64,000 bases of DNA. It comes from Cyanophora paradoxa. Taxonomy: Eukaryota > Glaucocystophyceae > Cyanophorales > Cyanophoraceae. Positions 37,886 through 49,318 of this stretch are shown one piece after another (position 1 is the stretch's first letter; each line of letters opens with the position of its first letter). The stretch spans positions 54,642 through 118,641 of the forward strand of contig QPMI01000075.1 of assembly GCA_004431415.1 (NCBI GenBank), in the 5' to 3' direction. The notes below the pieces were generated by a model, which was given only the letters and a program-made list of their open reading frames with translations, searched no databases and was not told where the DNA came from. The position numbers and the translations under genes are program-made.

Positions 37886-39764
37886 TTAGTCGGTGGTCAT
37901 GACAATGCGGTACTTGGCCTGGCCCTTGTGGCAGCGCTCCATGGCCTCGTTGACCTGGAAAAAGGGCGGATCAAATTAGCGAAATCAAATTCAAAAGGCG
38001 AGCGGAGTAAAAAAAAGCACCTGGGAGAGCTTCATGAGCTCGATCTGGGGGCGGATGCCGTGGATGGAGGCGAAGCTGAGCATGGCGCGCATCTCGCGGC
38101 GCCCGCCGACGATGGAGCCGACGATCGACTTCTGGCCGAAGATGAGGGTCATGTTGCCGACCTTGACGTCAGTGACCGGGATGCCGATGAGCACGAGCTT
38201 GCCGTCTGCGGGCGCGCGCACGGTCAGCCGCTGCGGACGCGAAGCACGAGAGGCGGGGCGGCGCACTGTTGCGGAGGAACGAGCAGAAGAGGTCGTAGTC
38301 GATCGGGGCCGGGCAGGTGTTCAGGATCTGCGTCATCGGGGCGTGAGACGAGGAAAGAAAACGGCGGCGAAGAGAGCGGGCGCACGAGGTCCTGGGTGGC
38401 CTTGGCCGCCGCGCAGTGCTCCTTGTCGGAGAAGTCAACGAAGTGGTGAGCGCCGAACCGCTTGGCATCGGCCTCCTGGTTGGCGAACGCCGAGAAGGCG
38501 GTGACCTCGCAGCCCATGGCGCGGGCGAACTGCAGGGCAAGGTGGCTGTGCGCCCGTCAGGCCCACGGCTGCGCAATCGGGCGGACGCGAGCGCACCCGA
38601 GGCCGCCGACGGCGATGACGCCGACCTTCATGCCCGGCTTGGCCCAGCGGTCCAGGGGCGAGTAGACGGTGTGGCCTGCGGGCGGCCGGATCAAATTCCG
38701 AACGGCCGAGAGGAAGAAAAGGAGCGCGTCTTACCGGCACACATGAGCGGCGCGGCGTACTCGCTCGGGAGACTGTAGAGACCGATCAGATGACGGAACA
38801 AGACGGACGCGCTGGAAAAGGACGCACGCGTCGGGGATCTTGAAGCAGAAGCGCTCAGAGGCGCGCATGCGCTCCTGCCAGCCACCTGCAAGCAAACAGA
38901 GCTTAAGAATGACATTGCTAGAGGAGAAGAGAAAGCTTGCTTGGGGAGAAGAGAAAGCCGGAGCGAACCGTGGTTGCCGACGATGAGGCCCTTGTAGCCC
39001 TACATCGACAGGTTCGGCGGTCAGAGACAACGAGTAGAGCTGTTCGCTCGAAACACGAAGTCACCTTCTCGCACAGGTTCTCATCGCCCATCTCGCACTC
39101 GCGGCACCCGCCGCAGGAGTCGCCAATCCAGCTGTCATCCTTGGGGTTAGGCAAAGCGACGAGAACGCCAGCGAAGCGAAGAAAAACGCGAACCCGAAGC
39201 CGCAGCGTTCGCCAACCTTCACGCTATTGGGCACGAAGTGGACGTGAGCTCGGGGTTAAAGACGGACGGCGGTGGTGGGCGAACCGGGAAACCTTGGAGC
39301 CGATGGCCTCGACGATGCCAATGACCTCGTGGCCGGGGATCTGTACAAAATGGCTTCGGACGCGGCGACTTCAACGGAGCCTGGACCTGAACGTACGAGA
39401 GGGAAGGTGGAGATGCCCCAGTCGTCGTCGCGCATGTGGATGTCGCTGGGAACACGTAAGAGGGCGTGTGACGCGTGTTGGACGCGCCAGCTCGCTCACG
39501 TGTGGCACAGGCCATTGTGGGTGACCTTCAGCTCGACATCGTAGTCTGCCCAGCACGTCAGCGCGGCGGCGACGCGTCAGACGCACGTCTAGAGTCGAAA
39601 ACTCACCGCCGAGGGGCTTGGGGGTGTACGTCCACGGCTCGAGGGGCTGCGCAGCGAGAATGTTCGGCCGACGTCCCGGAAAACGGGCAAGCCGTCGAAA
39701 TGGCGTAGCGAAGAGCAGGCACCTTGCCCTTGGAGAGGACGGCGTAGGCCTTGAAGGTGGTCAT
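37886..39764 (-). CDS. Zinc-dependent alcohol dehydrogenase, CAD family
   Basis: Medium-chain dehydrogenase that reversibly reduces aldehydes with NADP(H), of the cinnamyl-alcohol-dehydrogenase/YahK type. The start is at 39764 (MTTFKAYAVLSKG). Exons carry the catalytic zinc ligands LKVTHNGLCHT (about 39515-39535) and PGHEVIGIVEAIG (about 39305-39345), and the structural-zinc four-Cys cluster CGGCRECEMGDENLC (about 39085-39130). They continue with GYKGLIVGNHG, the Rossmann motif GVIAVGGLG (split by an intron near 38590) followed by LALQFARAMGCEV, HHFVDFSDKEH, GKLVLIGIPVTDVKVGNM and GSIVGGRREMRAMLSFA. It ends KYRIVMTTD, TAA at 37886-37888. About nine exons. Donor and acceptor motifs resemble those of neighbouring genes. 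Confidence 0.85.
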
Positions 39765-40027
39765 GGCTGCAGATCGAGCTTGCGGACGGAGACAAATGCA
39801 CTCTACCCGGGCTCGGGGTACGGTTGGAGAGTGGGGGGGGGGAAGGACGCCGGACTTAGTCTGTTCGATTCCCACGAGCTCGCTGGCGTACGCGTCTCGC
39901 GCCTGGCGGCGGCTGGCGGAGCCTGGCGCCCGCCTACCAGTAGTAGGCGCCTACATGCGCATGCGATCGTTCATCGATGAGTTGACGATGACATGCACAA
40001 GGGAATTCGAAGGAGACAGGCTACATC

Positions 40028-43000
40028 CTACAGGGCGCGGGCGTCGGCGGCGCGCGTCTCCCGCAGGCGGCCAGCGAGGACGAGGCGCCGCCCGCCAGTC
40101 CCGGCGCCGGCGTCTTCGCCGGGGCGCAGGAGCGCTTTTCGGGAGGCGACGGGCCCGACGGAGGGCGCGGGGCCGGCGGCCGAGCCGGCGCCGGCGCCCC
40201 CGAACCAGACGTGGAGGCCCCGCAGACCCCCAAACGGGTTCCTGGAGATGGCCGCGGGGCCCGGGGCCCGAGGGGAGGCGGCGGGATGCCCGGGCGGGGC
40301 CTTTGAGGGCGACCAGAGGTCCTCGTCGCCGTAGTCCGAGCTCTCCCCGCTGCTGCTGCTGCTGCTGCCCCCGCTCGACTCCTCGCGCTGCGGGGCCGGG
40401 TGGGGCCGAGAGCGCGTCAGACAAGGAACGGATGTGAGGGCGCAGAGGGCGGCGCGCCTCCTGGCGGCGCCGGCTGGAGAGCTGCTGGCCATGGGCAAGC
40501 TGCCCGTCGTCCGCCGCGCGCGGCTGCGAGGTTCGAGCGCGATCAAATCAGGGGTCCGAAGCGCTGAAGTTAGAGCCGGGTCGGCGCCAGGGATACCGGG
40601 AGGGAGCCCAGGGGCCGGCCGGCGCCGGCTGGCCCATCGCGGCGCCGAGGCGAGGCGCTGGGACCCAGGACCACTCCCCTGCGGATCAAATCAGGCTGGG
40701 CGGGCCGGGCCTGGGCGGGCCGGGCCGGGGCGGGGAAGACTCGCCCGCGGGGGCTCTGCGCGGATCGGAAGGTCGCGGGGCCGCCCGCCCCCGGGCCGAT
40801 GCGGAGGGACGAGAGGAGCGGCGGCGCCTGCGCCCGCGCCGGGGCGCTCCGCCCGGCCGCGGCGGCCACCCCGCCGCCCCCGCCCCCGCCCCCGCCCCCC
40901 CCGACGCGGGGTACGACGGTGTAGCAGTAGCAGAGGCTCGCGTCCTCCTCGCTCAGCTGAACGACCGCTGCGCCGACCCGCCGCTCGCCGGGGGGTACGG
41001 TATCGATGGGGGGAGGGGAACGAACCGGCCTCCTCGGCCCGCGCGGAGGTGTCCTCGATGTACCCCCGCGCCAGCATCTCGGGGCTGATGGGGAGGCCCT
41101 GCGGGACGCGGGCCGTGAGAAACGCTCTGTACCCCGCAGCGGCGGGGGCGGTGCGTACCGCGGCGATGCGGGTGAAGAGGGGCCGGGCCCGCTCGGGGCG
41201 CTCCGCCGCCAGCTCCCGGAGGATGTCGGCGGGCCGGTACCCCCCTCCCGACATGGCGGCGCGCAGGACCTGGTGCGGGCCTACCCCCGCCTGCGCGCCC
41301 CGCCCCGGCTCAACGGTCGCGGGGGGGAAAGGCGGATGGGGGGTACGCGCCTCCCGCATGTTCGCGTAGAGCTTGGCAACCGACACGCCGTGGGCGCGGG
41401 CCAGTACCCCCGCCAGGTACCTGCCCTAGGATATCAGCGACTTGCGGAGCGGGGAAGAGAGGGGAGGGGAGGGGGGCACTGCGGCGCGAGGGATCCGTGC
41501 GCGATCATGCGAACGACGTCGCCCTTCCGGAGCGCTGCGGCGCGTCGGCATCAGGCCCCCGGGCGGCGCCCTTTAGATAAAAAAGAAAGCGGGAGTCACC
41601 CAGGCCGCCCCCGAAGGCCTCCCGCCCCGCCCTGCGTGAGCGGTCAAGCAAGCGGACCAGGGCGCGCTCAGACAAGGGGGCGCACGGCTCGACAGAAGCT
41701 CCCCGCCGCCGCCGCCGCTGGGCGCGGCGGCGGGCCCCCGGCGGCCTCCGGCGGAACGAGACGACGAGGACTCGGGTCGCGCAGGCGATGAAGAGGAGCG
41801 TCCGGGGCGGCGCGCCCTCCTCCGCCCCCACGACCGGCGCCGGGCCCGCCCACAGGTCCGCCGCCGGCGCCGGCAGGTTCACCTGATGCGGGCTCGACCG
41901 GGGCGGGGCGGAGCAGGGGTGGAGGCGGGTACAACGATCGGACCTGGAAGAGCGGGTTCCCCGTACCCGGGTCCCAGAGCCGGACCGTCGAGTCCCCGGC
42001 GGCCGTGGCGAGCAGGAGCCTGCGGGGACCTGAGCAGCGAACGAAGAGGAACGTTCACCGAGGCCGGGCGAACCGATCGGCGTCGTGGAGGAACAGGCAG
42101 CGGGAGACGGGTCCGTCGTGGATGAGGGAGCGCTCGTAGTAGGCGCGGCGCCCCACTTGGAGGGGCCGGTCCTCGGGCATGGCGCCCCAGGAGCCGGCGC
42201 CGGCCACGGCCGCGACGCCGCCGGCGGCGCGGCGGCCCGGGGCGAGCGCGGCGCGGACGCCCTCGACCGCGGGCGGGGCCGCCTCGAACCGGTCGTCGTA
42301 CTGGTTCGCGATGCGCACGCGGTCGGACGCAGCGAGGGGCAGCTCGGCCGGCGGCTGCTCCTCCGCCGCGTAGTCGCGAGCGAAGCTGGCGGCCTGCCAC
42401 AGGCCGCACGAGGCGTCCGCCGAGGCCGTCGCGAGCCAGCGGCCGTCCGCCGACAGGCACGCGTCGTTCACCGACGCTGCGCGCGGTTCAGGGGGGGTAC
42501 GCGGGAAGTGGAGGGGGATACCGTGGTGTCCGGGATCCTCGACGTTCTCAGAGGGCGTGAAGGGCCGCTCGGCGGCGGGGCGCCCGAGCTTCCCCGGCGG
42601 CACGGCCCCCAGCAGCCGCCGCTGGCCCAAGTCCCACACCTGAGGAAACAAATGAGGAGCCGGGGTACGTGCACGTCAAGGGGGGTACCGCGAACCTCGC
42701 AAGAACCGTCGCTGACGGCGACTGTGAGGCGGCGGCGCGGGGCGTGGACGTGCAGGCGGCAGGGGTACCCCCCCGAGGGGCGCCCGCCCAGTTTCTGCGG
42801 TGACCGTCGGCGCGGCAGGGGTACCGCGTCTGCAGCACGCTCGAGGGGGGTACCGCACCTGCAGGAGGGTACCGCGCTGCCAGTCCCAGACGAGAATGGC
42901 GCCGTCCGCGCCGCCCGTGACGAGGAGCTCGAAAGCCTCTCCGACGCCCGTGGGCCGCCCCGTCGCCGCTCCCGGCGCGAAAGCGGCGCACTGCGCCTCC

Positions 43001-43521
43001 GCCGCGTGGCCCTCCAGGACCCTGCACCGGCCCGGCCCGTGAGCTCGGGCGGCGGCGGGCGGCGGCGAGGCTCGAGGGTCCTCCTAGCCCGGCGCACGCA
43101 CTTATCGCACTTGGCCTCGACGACGCTCCAGAGGACGACGCGCTTGTCCTCGCCGCACGTCGCCACGAAGCTTCCGTACGGGTGGATCGCGCACGCGAGC
43201 ACGCGGCCCTTGTGGATCGTCCCCACCAGCTTCCCGAACTGCGCGGGGCGCGCGCTCGGCGCCGGCCCGGGATGGCGCGAGGGGCGCGTGCACGCATACC
43301 TGGCAGATCTGCTTGAGGTCCGGGAGGCGGAAGCAGAGGCAGATCTTACCTACGCCGACCGCCAGCAGCGAGGCCGACGGGCAGACGTCGATGCAGGTGA
43401 CCGTCATGCCCACGTTGAGGGCCCGCTCGACCCGGCCCGCGTATGCGTGCGACTCTGGCAGCAGCTCGCTCCGCCACTCGGCGCCGGGCGTGCCGGGGGT
43501 CTCCTGTGCGCCGACCCACAT
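40028..43521 (-). CDS. WD40-repeat protein with low-complexity C-terminus
   Basis: The start at 43521 gives MWVGAQETPG. WD40 blades follow: VTCIDVCPSASLLAVGVG, LVGTIHKGRVLACAIHPYGS plus CGEDKRVVLWS, LLVTGGADGAILVWDW, NDACLSADGRWLATASADAS plus CGLWQ, SRCLFLHDADRF and LLLATAAGDSTVRLWDP. The second half (from about 41880 down) has no recognised domain: KGDVVRMIAH, VSVAKLYANMREA, YRPADILRELAAERPERAR and LPISPEMLARGYIEDTSA, all predicted helical. The C-terminus is a serine-rich acidic tract with SSGGSSSSSSGESSDYGDED, followed by a Pro/Gly/Ala tail. WD40 proteins are usually scaffolds; the specific role is unknown. The gene is divergent from the uL29 gene, with a very short shared upstream region. 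Confidence 0.7.
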
Positions 43522-43893
43522 CGTGCTGGACCGGGAGGAGCTCTAGCTATCGGCCGCCGCTACTGCAGACTGAGCGGCAGTACCTATGGTGCATCATGCC
43601 GCCGCCGGGGCTTAGCGGGCAGCCGGGCGCTGCTCCCGCCGCGCGACTGCCCTGTCAGCCAGAACTGCCGAGAACGCGCAACGCGGTCGATAGAGTTACG
43701 CTGAAGGTGCTGCGGCTGCTGGGGCTGCTGGCAAAAGTTGCGCCTTGCAGGGGTACGGCAGGGTTGGAGGGTACACTCTGTTCGTAGAATCCAAGACCAT
43801 GGGTGCGCTCCGTATCCCGCCCGCCTGCGGTGGTTTCGCTCCTGCTAGCGTTACAGCACTGGAATCGTGGGATCCTAGCGCCCGGCTCGCGGG

Positions 43894-44257
43894 TTGCCGG
43901 GAGATATTTTACGATCCGTCGCCGCCGCCGCCGCGCTGACCACGCCACCCCGCTTTTCTCGTCTCGCAGGCAAGAACGCGCAGTTCCTCGCTGACATCCG
44001 CGGCAAGCCCGCTCAGGAGCTCGCCACCATGGCGAACGACCTCAGCAAGCAGCTCACCGAGCTGCGCCTCAAGCGCGACGTTGCGCGGTTCACCGGCAAG
44101 ACCGTGAAGCCCTCCGAGTTGTGCGTCCCGTTTTCCTTCCGCCGCAGGCCTCGCTCGGCCGCAAGCCTCGCTCACCTTGCCTCGTTCGCGCAGCGGCACC
44201 ATCCGCAAGCAGATTGCGCGGATATACACCGTCCTCACCGAGCAGAAGTCCGCATAA
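43894..44257 (+). CDS. Organelle-type ribosomal protein uL29 (L29)
   Basis: Two exons are clear: 43971 to about 44121 (ADIRGKPAQELATMANDLSK, then LTELRLKRDVARFTGKTVKP) and, after a GTGCGTCCC...GCGCAG intron, one encoding GTIRKQIARIYTVLTEQKSA and TAA at 44255-44257. The LRGK...RKxIARxxTVL pattern is that of uL29. The protein stops where bacterial and organellar L29 stop and lacks the long basic C-terminus of cytosolic L35, so a mitochondrial or plastid ribosome is inferred. The start is unresolved. The Met at 43894 would give an Arg- and Ala-containing presequence, but the strong acceptor TCGTCTCGCAG just before 43971 suggests that an upstream exon (possibly from 43597) supplies the N-terminus. 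Confidence 0.65.
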
Positions 44258-44610
44258 GTCCTTGCGGCGGCGATGACGGGTCGCATTAGGCGGCCCGCGC
44301 GTCCTCTAGGCAGATTCGTGCCGTAGACACGCAGCCCATGGAGCGCGGCGCATCTCGGCGCACTTTCAGTAGCTGATATTGGTAGTTGCGTGTCAGTTTC
44401 AGTTTTGCAGTCAATCTAAGCGCATTTCCTCTTTCGCCCGTGGTGCTCGATCGGAGGGGCCACGTGCCGCTCGCTCTGGCGGGTTCACAGTGCGACCTGG
44501 GAGGCTGGATCCCGTAATAGCACTGCAGCAGTCGCCTTCGAACTCCTTCTCCATCCCCTATCGCTCCGCCCCGAGCCCGCTCCCTCTACGCAGTGACGGG
44601 TTTCTGCTCT
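44258..44610. other. Spacer between convergent uL29 and PhyH genes
   Basis: No gene-like sequence. It must contain both 3' ends; no obvious polyadenylation signal was recognised. Confidence 0.4.
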
Positions 44611-46187
44611 TCACGGTTTGGATCCGCCGCTATCTGCGAAGCCATCGTAGACTATGGGGAGCAGCGGGTGCCTGGCGAAGCCGCCAGGCTTCAGGTCCCG
44701 TATCCAGTCGCTGTAGGAGCTCGCGTCCTCCTCCTCGGGCCGCTTCCTGCTGGACTTGGGGAGGAGCTTCGCGCCGTCCGCAAGGAATGTGACGGCGATC
44801 GAGAGGCGGGCCTCCTTCGTCGCGTTCCCCGGCGCGTAGTGCAGCGTCCACCTGGCGAGGCGCGGTTCAGGGGGGTACAGAAGGGGAGGGCGGGGCGGGT
44901 CGGACCCGTGGTGCCAGGTGGCGTCCCCGATGGCGAGGGCGCCGTACGAGAACTCGCGGTACCGGCCCGAGAGGTCGCCCCCCGCCCCGTGCCAAAAATG
45001 CAGGGCGAAGTCCCGGTGCGAGCGGGCCGCGTAGACGAGCTGCGTACCCCCCTCCGAGGGCTTCGGCACCGGCGTCAGGGGGATCCACGCCGTCACGACG
45101 TCGTTCGTGTCGAAGGGGCTGCGCGGGGCGCGCGGGTGGGCGGTTTACATGTAAGGCGCAGGCAGAGGGGGAAGCGGGGCGGAGGGAAGGAGGGGCGGGC
45201 GGGCTCACGCCATCGTGAGGTCGGAGTGCCAGTTGGTGGGGCCGTCCCCCGGCCGCTTCAGGAACATAGAGTCCTGCAGCGGCACTCCAAATTAGTGCAA
45301 AGAAGCGGATGGAGCGCTACATTTGAGGGGGGAAGAAGCGGCGTGCCTGGTAGAGGCGGACGCGGCGGGCGCCCAGGAGCTGCGCGGCGACCGAGGCGAG
45401 GCGGCGGGAGTGCGCCAGCGCCCGGACGGCCCCGTGGCGCCGCCAGAGGTTGAAGCCCTGCAGGAAGGGGACGTGCTCCTGCGGGATCCGCGCGAGGGCC
45501 TGCCTCCAGTTGCCCTCGCGCTCCGCCCGCTCGTACGCCTTCTTCCCCGCCACGACCTGCGCGCCCGTGAGATGCCGTTCCTTCTTCCCTAATCAGGCAT
45601 CGACCCCGCCGTCGCCTCGCTCGGGCGCGCACCAGGATCTTCTGCTTGATCGCGGCGAGCTCCTCGGCCTCGAAGGCGCGCTTCAGGTGCGGCTTCAGGC
45701 TCTCCACGTCGTCGGAGTCGAACAGGCCTCGCGTCAGCGCGTATCCGTTGCGCTCGTACTCCAGGACGTGCGCCGGGTCCAGCAGCAGCTCCTCGTCCAG
45801 CCGCGGGAGCTCCAGATCAAGCTCGACGCCGGTGGACTCGGCGATCGGGGCGGCGGCGGGCGGCTTTTGTCGCGGACGAGAGCTAGAACCGGTCCCGGCA
45901 CCCTCCCGCCGGGACGCAGGGCCGCCGGATGCCCGTACGCGGGATCGATTTCGCGGGGCCGCGCTCGGCCCGCCCGGGGCCTCGCATACGACAAGCGGGG
46001 CGGCAGCTGGGCTGAAAGCGCGCCTGCGGCGCCCGCTGGAGCTGCTGCTGGCCGCAGCGCTGGAGACCGCAGGCCGCCGCGCTCGGACGGGGGCCACTGG
46101 CGCGAGACCTGCGCGCAAGAAGGTCAAATATGCGAAACGACTCGGCGCTGCGAGGGCGAGCGACGCACAAAGGAAGCAGAGCGCCAT
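44611..46187 (-). CDS. Phytanoyl-CoA dioxygenase (PhyH) family protein
   Basis: Fe(II)/2-oxoglutarate oxygenase. The start at 46187 gives MALCFLCASLALAAPSRFAY, a signal peptide, followed by a Ser/Ala/Arg-rich stretch resembling a transit peptide. Secretory or plastid targeting is therefore possible. The enzyme part begins RNGYALTRGLFDSDDVESLK. It carries HVPFLQGFNLWRRH, the HxD iron ligands in TNWHSDLTMA (about 45205-45235), VTAWIPLTPV with GTQLVYAARSH, the distal His in GDATWHHG (about 44925) and the 2-oxoglutarate-binding Arg in KEARLSIAVTF (about 44800). It ends DGFADSGGSKP, TGA or TAG at 44611-44613. About six exons. The substrate cannot be told from sequence. A copy of the penultimate coding block lies at 31165-31290. 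Confidence 0.8.
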
Positions 46188-46506
46188 GATGTGCGGTACC
46201 CCCCACTCGGCTTGTTCGATGGCAACCGGCTTCGCCTGCGGCGTCGCAACCGTTCCAGCGCAGCGCGTGTCGGCTATCTCGGTCGCCGCCGTCGTCGAGA
46301 CTGGTGCGGATGGCCGGCGCGGTTGATGCGCGCGGCCGATAATTCGATCCGCAGCCCGCGGCCAGGCGCGCTCGAAGTCCGCTCTCCGCACCTCGACTTT
46401 CATCGGTGCCAGTTCGGGGCTCGCCAGGCGCTTCTTCGCCGGCCGCGCCACGTTCGCCGCCGCCGCAACTCCTTCCTGTCCGATCCAGCACCGCCAGTTC
46501 GCCGCA
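46188..46506. promoter_or_regulatory. Divergent promoter region
   Basis: The 319-bp interval between the starts of the PhyH-family gene (-) and the ketopantoate-reductase-like gene (+). No TATA-like element was recognised; it contains a GTACCCCCC word at about 46195. Confidence 0.4.
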
Positions 46507-47886
46507 ATGGCCTCCAGCGAGAGCGGACCCACGGACGCGTACGCGTGCATCGTCGGCGCCGGCCGCATCGGCCTCGCGCTCGCCGAGATGGACTCGGACA
46601 AGTCCTGCATGATCCGCCGCGGCGAGACGGTGCCTGAGAACATGGAGGGCCCCATCTACGGTGCGACATTCTCCTCATTAGCCTCTCAGCTCGTCTCGTA
46701 AGCGCCCCCGCCGCTCCGGTCGCCCGCAGTGTGCACCCGCAACGACGACCTCGACGCTGGTGCGCCGCGTTAGATGCCGCCGCCCGCGGGCCGCGCCCGA
46801 CTGCCCCGCGCGCCGCAGTCATCCGCGCGACTCCGGAGTCGCGCCGCAAGGACCTCGTGTTCCTCCAGGCTCGCCCGGGCGCCGCCCGCGCCGCGTGCTT
46901 CGCCTCCGCCGCCGGCGCTGACGCCGCGGCGCCCGCAGAACGGCATGCTCGACTCGTACCTCCGCTCGAAGGGCCTCGAGAACAACACCCAGGTCGGGAG
47001 CGGCCCGTGCTGCGGCGGAGTCCGCGCCTTATCCGCGGGGCGCGCGCGCGCAGGCCCTCGTGTACTTCGCCGTGCAGCAGAAGGGCGACGCGCCGACGGA
47101 CGGCGGCCTGACGGTCGCGTGGGGCAAGTGGGCGGAGCACTTCGCGGCGCGCCTTTCCAAGGGCGGAGTCAAGTGCCGCGTCATCAAGGAGAAGGCCGAC
47201 TACGACAAGATCATGGTTCGAGCCCCGGCGGGGCGGTTCCTGGGCACCCGGCCCACCGTACCCCCTTCCAGGTCGAGAAGCTGCTCTGGATCGCCGTGAA
47301 CGGCTGCCTCGGCGGCAAGTACGGCCTCCCCTGCGGTGCGCGCCGGCGTATCCCTACCCCCTATGAAAGCCTCCCGTATCCCCCCGAGCGCCGGCGCAGG
47401 CGTCATCGCGCGGGAGCACCGCGAGGAGCTCGACGAGCTCACGATGGAGCTCGCCGGTGAGGGGGATACGCCGTTCTCACTCCGCGCGCCGTACCCCCCC
47501 CATCTCAAATGACGCCGTACCCCCAGGCGTGGCGGAGGAGGCGCTGAAGCTGAAGCTCGACCCGGGCCTCTGCCAGCGGCTGGGTACGCCCTCCAGCTAG
47601 CCAGCCAGAAGGCTCCGGGCCGCCCCGACGCTCAACCCCCCCCCTCCCCCCTCCCCCCCCTCCCCCCCCCTCCCCCCTTCGCCCGCAGTGGACTACTCGG
47701 GCAGCGTCTCGCACTTCATGTGCTCTGTGAAGGTCCGTACCCCTCCCTCGAGCTCCGCGTCTCTTCCTCCCCCGCTTCTTCCGGTTTTCGCTGCAGGAGT
47801 TCGAGTGGCGGAACGGCTGGTTCGTGAAGCAGGACACGAGCCCGCTGCACATGCAGTATCTCCGCGCCCTTGGCTTCGTGAACTGA
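46507..47886 (+). CDS. Ketopantoate-reductase-like NAD(P)-binding protein
   Basis: The start at 46507 gives a short N-terminus followed by the Rossmann motif ACIVGAGRIGLALAEM. Further exons encode VCTRNDDLD, RRKDLVFLQNGMLDSYLRSK (the family's loss-of-substrate-loop region), ALVYFAVQQKGDAPTDGG, GKWAEHFAARLSKGGVKC, EKLLWIAVNGCLGGKYGLPC (the helix with conserved Asn), GVIAREHREELDELTMEL and VDYSGSVSHFMCSVKEFEWR with NGWF. It ends YLRALGFVN, TGA at 47884-47886. The architecture (N-terminal Rossmann fold, C-terminal helical domain with K..W...N) matches PanE/ApbA, which reduces 2-dehydropantoate for coenzyme A synthesis. Sequence divergence leaves the substrate open. About nine exons with short introns (GTACCCC, GTGCGC). 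Confidence 0.6.
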
Positions 47887-48540
47887 GGGCGGGGAGTGGG
47901 CCGGCTCGCCCGGCTCGCTCAGCTCCTCAGCGCCTCGCTCCACTTGTTTCTTTCTTTTCAATTGATCATGAGCTTCAGAGGCTGCAATTATACGGCACTA
48001 GATCTTCCAGGGCGGCCGGGCGGGTTCTAGAGGATCTCCGGCGCCGGCGCTCTTAAGGACTCCGGGAGGTGTCTCATGGTCAGAGTAGCTCAGAGCAGCT
48101 TGTTATAAGAGAGGAGAGGAGCCCGGAGAGCCAGGCGCTGAGCTGCCGCAGTGCAGTTGATTGCGCGACGTCGACCGCATGCACGCAACGTCGCAACCTC
48201 GCTCGTGCGGCCGCACCTCAGAATTTGATTGCAATTGCTAGAATAGCCTCGCAATTGCTGATATATATCGAGATGGCACTTTTGCTGCTTTTATATAGGT
48301 GGGCTCTTGCCAAAGGTCGAGCTCTCGAGCTTGCCCCTTCGCTGTCAATGCATTGTTAACCCTCGGAGGTTCGATGAGTCACGCGTCATGGAGGTTTGGG
48401 TGTTATATTGCGATCAGGTACGCCCCGCACTAACAGGGGGGCTAGCACTAACCGACGCGGGGAGTAACAGCCGACGTACCCCCAGGGGGGCCCTCCCGGC
48501 CTCTGACTAGGCTCAGGCTCTAACTGAATTCTGTACCCCC
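47887..48540. other. Host/element transition zone
   Basis: No gene was found. It has lower GC around 48200-48410. From about 48410 it shows several GTACGCC/CGTACCCCC words and near-repeats (ACTAACAGGGGGGCTAGCACTAAC). A terminal repeat of the virus-like element could lie here, but its partner is not in the window. Confidence 0.35.
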
Positions 48541-49263
48541 TCACTGGCCGAAGTGCGACGGTCCCCACTCGAGGTCGGGGTCGGGCCTTGGGGGCCTCCG
48601 GCGGGGTACGATGCTCCCGCTTGCCAGCTCCATGTACTCCCCCACGGGGTTGTCTTCGTCTGCAAGGTTCGCGTAGTTGCCCTTTACGAGATCCGCCGCC
48701 GCTTTGCGCCAGCGAACGGCCACGTTGTACGTGTTGTCGATGATGTTCTGCACTGTACCCTCCATGGGTATTAGGGACAGCCTATAGTCGAGGTTTCTCT
48801 TACGCAGGTTCAATTCCCTTTCGTAGTACTCCACTGCGTCTGGGAGGGCCCTGAGCTCCACCGCGTGCTCGCCCGGGTCCGACGAGCTAATGAGCCCGGA
48901 GCGCTGCAGTGCGTTCACAGCCGCCCGCAACACGATTTTGCCTACCCCCCGCATCGAATCCCTCTGCTCGGGCGTCCCGTATTCCCCCTGCGGCCCGTAA
49001 TCGTTGTAGTAGCTTTCTATTTCGACGGTGGCTGGTTTATTGCCGACCTGAGGCTGGACGGAGCCGTACACCCATGCCATAGCGTCATTGTCCGCTGAGC
49101 GGGCTTTCTTGGAAGGGGGCGGCAGCACTTCGATTTTGAACTCCCTGGTCCGTCGGTTGACGAGTGTTTTTAGATTGAGGGGGAGGCGCGTATCCCCGAA
49201 TTTATCAGGAAAGAGGCGGTGTAGCTTAAACCACGCTTCCTGATCACCGTAGGTGTACGACAT
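48541..49263 (-). CDS. Element-encoded protein with a possible GNAT fold
   Basis: A single intronless 240-codon frame, less GC-rich than host genes. Residues about 105-165 read MRGVGKIVLRAAVNALQRSG, then AVELRALPDAVEYYERELNL. This resembles the acetyl-CoA-binding loop plus C-terminal strand and FYExxGF region of GNAT acetyltransferases, although the canonical Q/RxxGxG/A is only partly kept (R-G-V-G-K). The N- and C-terminal parts are unrecognised; the C-terminus is proline/arginine-rich. A TATAAAT box lies about 22 bp upstream of the start. The next gene upstream, on the same strand, ends 38 bp away. The GNAT assignment is tentative. Confidence 0.5.
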   Translation of the reverse strand: MSYTYGDQEAWFKLHRLFPDKFGDTRLPLNLKTLVNRRTREFKIEVLPPPSKKARSADNDAMAWVYGSVQPQVGNKPATVEIESYYNDYGPQGEYGTPEQRDSMRGVGKIVLRAAVNALQRSGLISSSDPGEHAVELRALPDAVEYYERELNLRKRNLDYRLSLIPMEGTVQNIIDNTYNVAVRWRKAAADLVKGNYANLADEDNPVGEYMELASGSIVPRRRPPRPDPDLEWGPSHFGQ

Positions 49264-49283
49264 TTGCTCGCGGCTCGCTGAGA

Positions 49284-49318
49284 ATTTATACCTGTACCCC
49301 CTACTCGCGGTCGGGGTA
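49284..49318 (-). promoter_or_regulatory. TATA box with GTACCCC inverted repeat
   Basis: Read leftward: GGGGTAC preceded by an inverted GTACCCC (outer pair 49293-49318, 12-nt centre), then TATAAAT at about 49284-49290, then the ATG at 49263. The GTACCCC palindrome recurs in the non-coding tract at 51271-51484. The left arm of the repeat lies between genes; the right arm overlaps the end of the adjacent gene. Confidence 0.45.

Noticed and set aside
39751-40437. 228-codon + strand frame between the ADH and WD40 genes
   Set aside because: It overlaps the real 3' coding exon of the WD40 gene and is Arg/Gly/Ala filler.
42085-43704. 539-codon + strand frame, the longest in the window
   Set aside because: It is antisense to WD40 blades that have clear motifs; its composition is GC-shadow.
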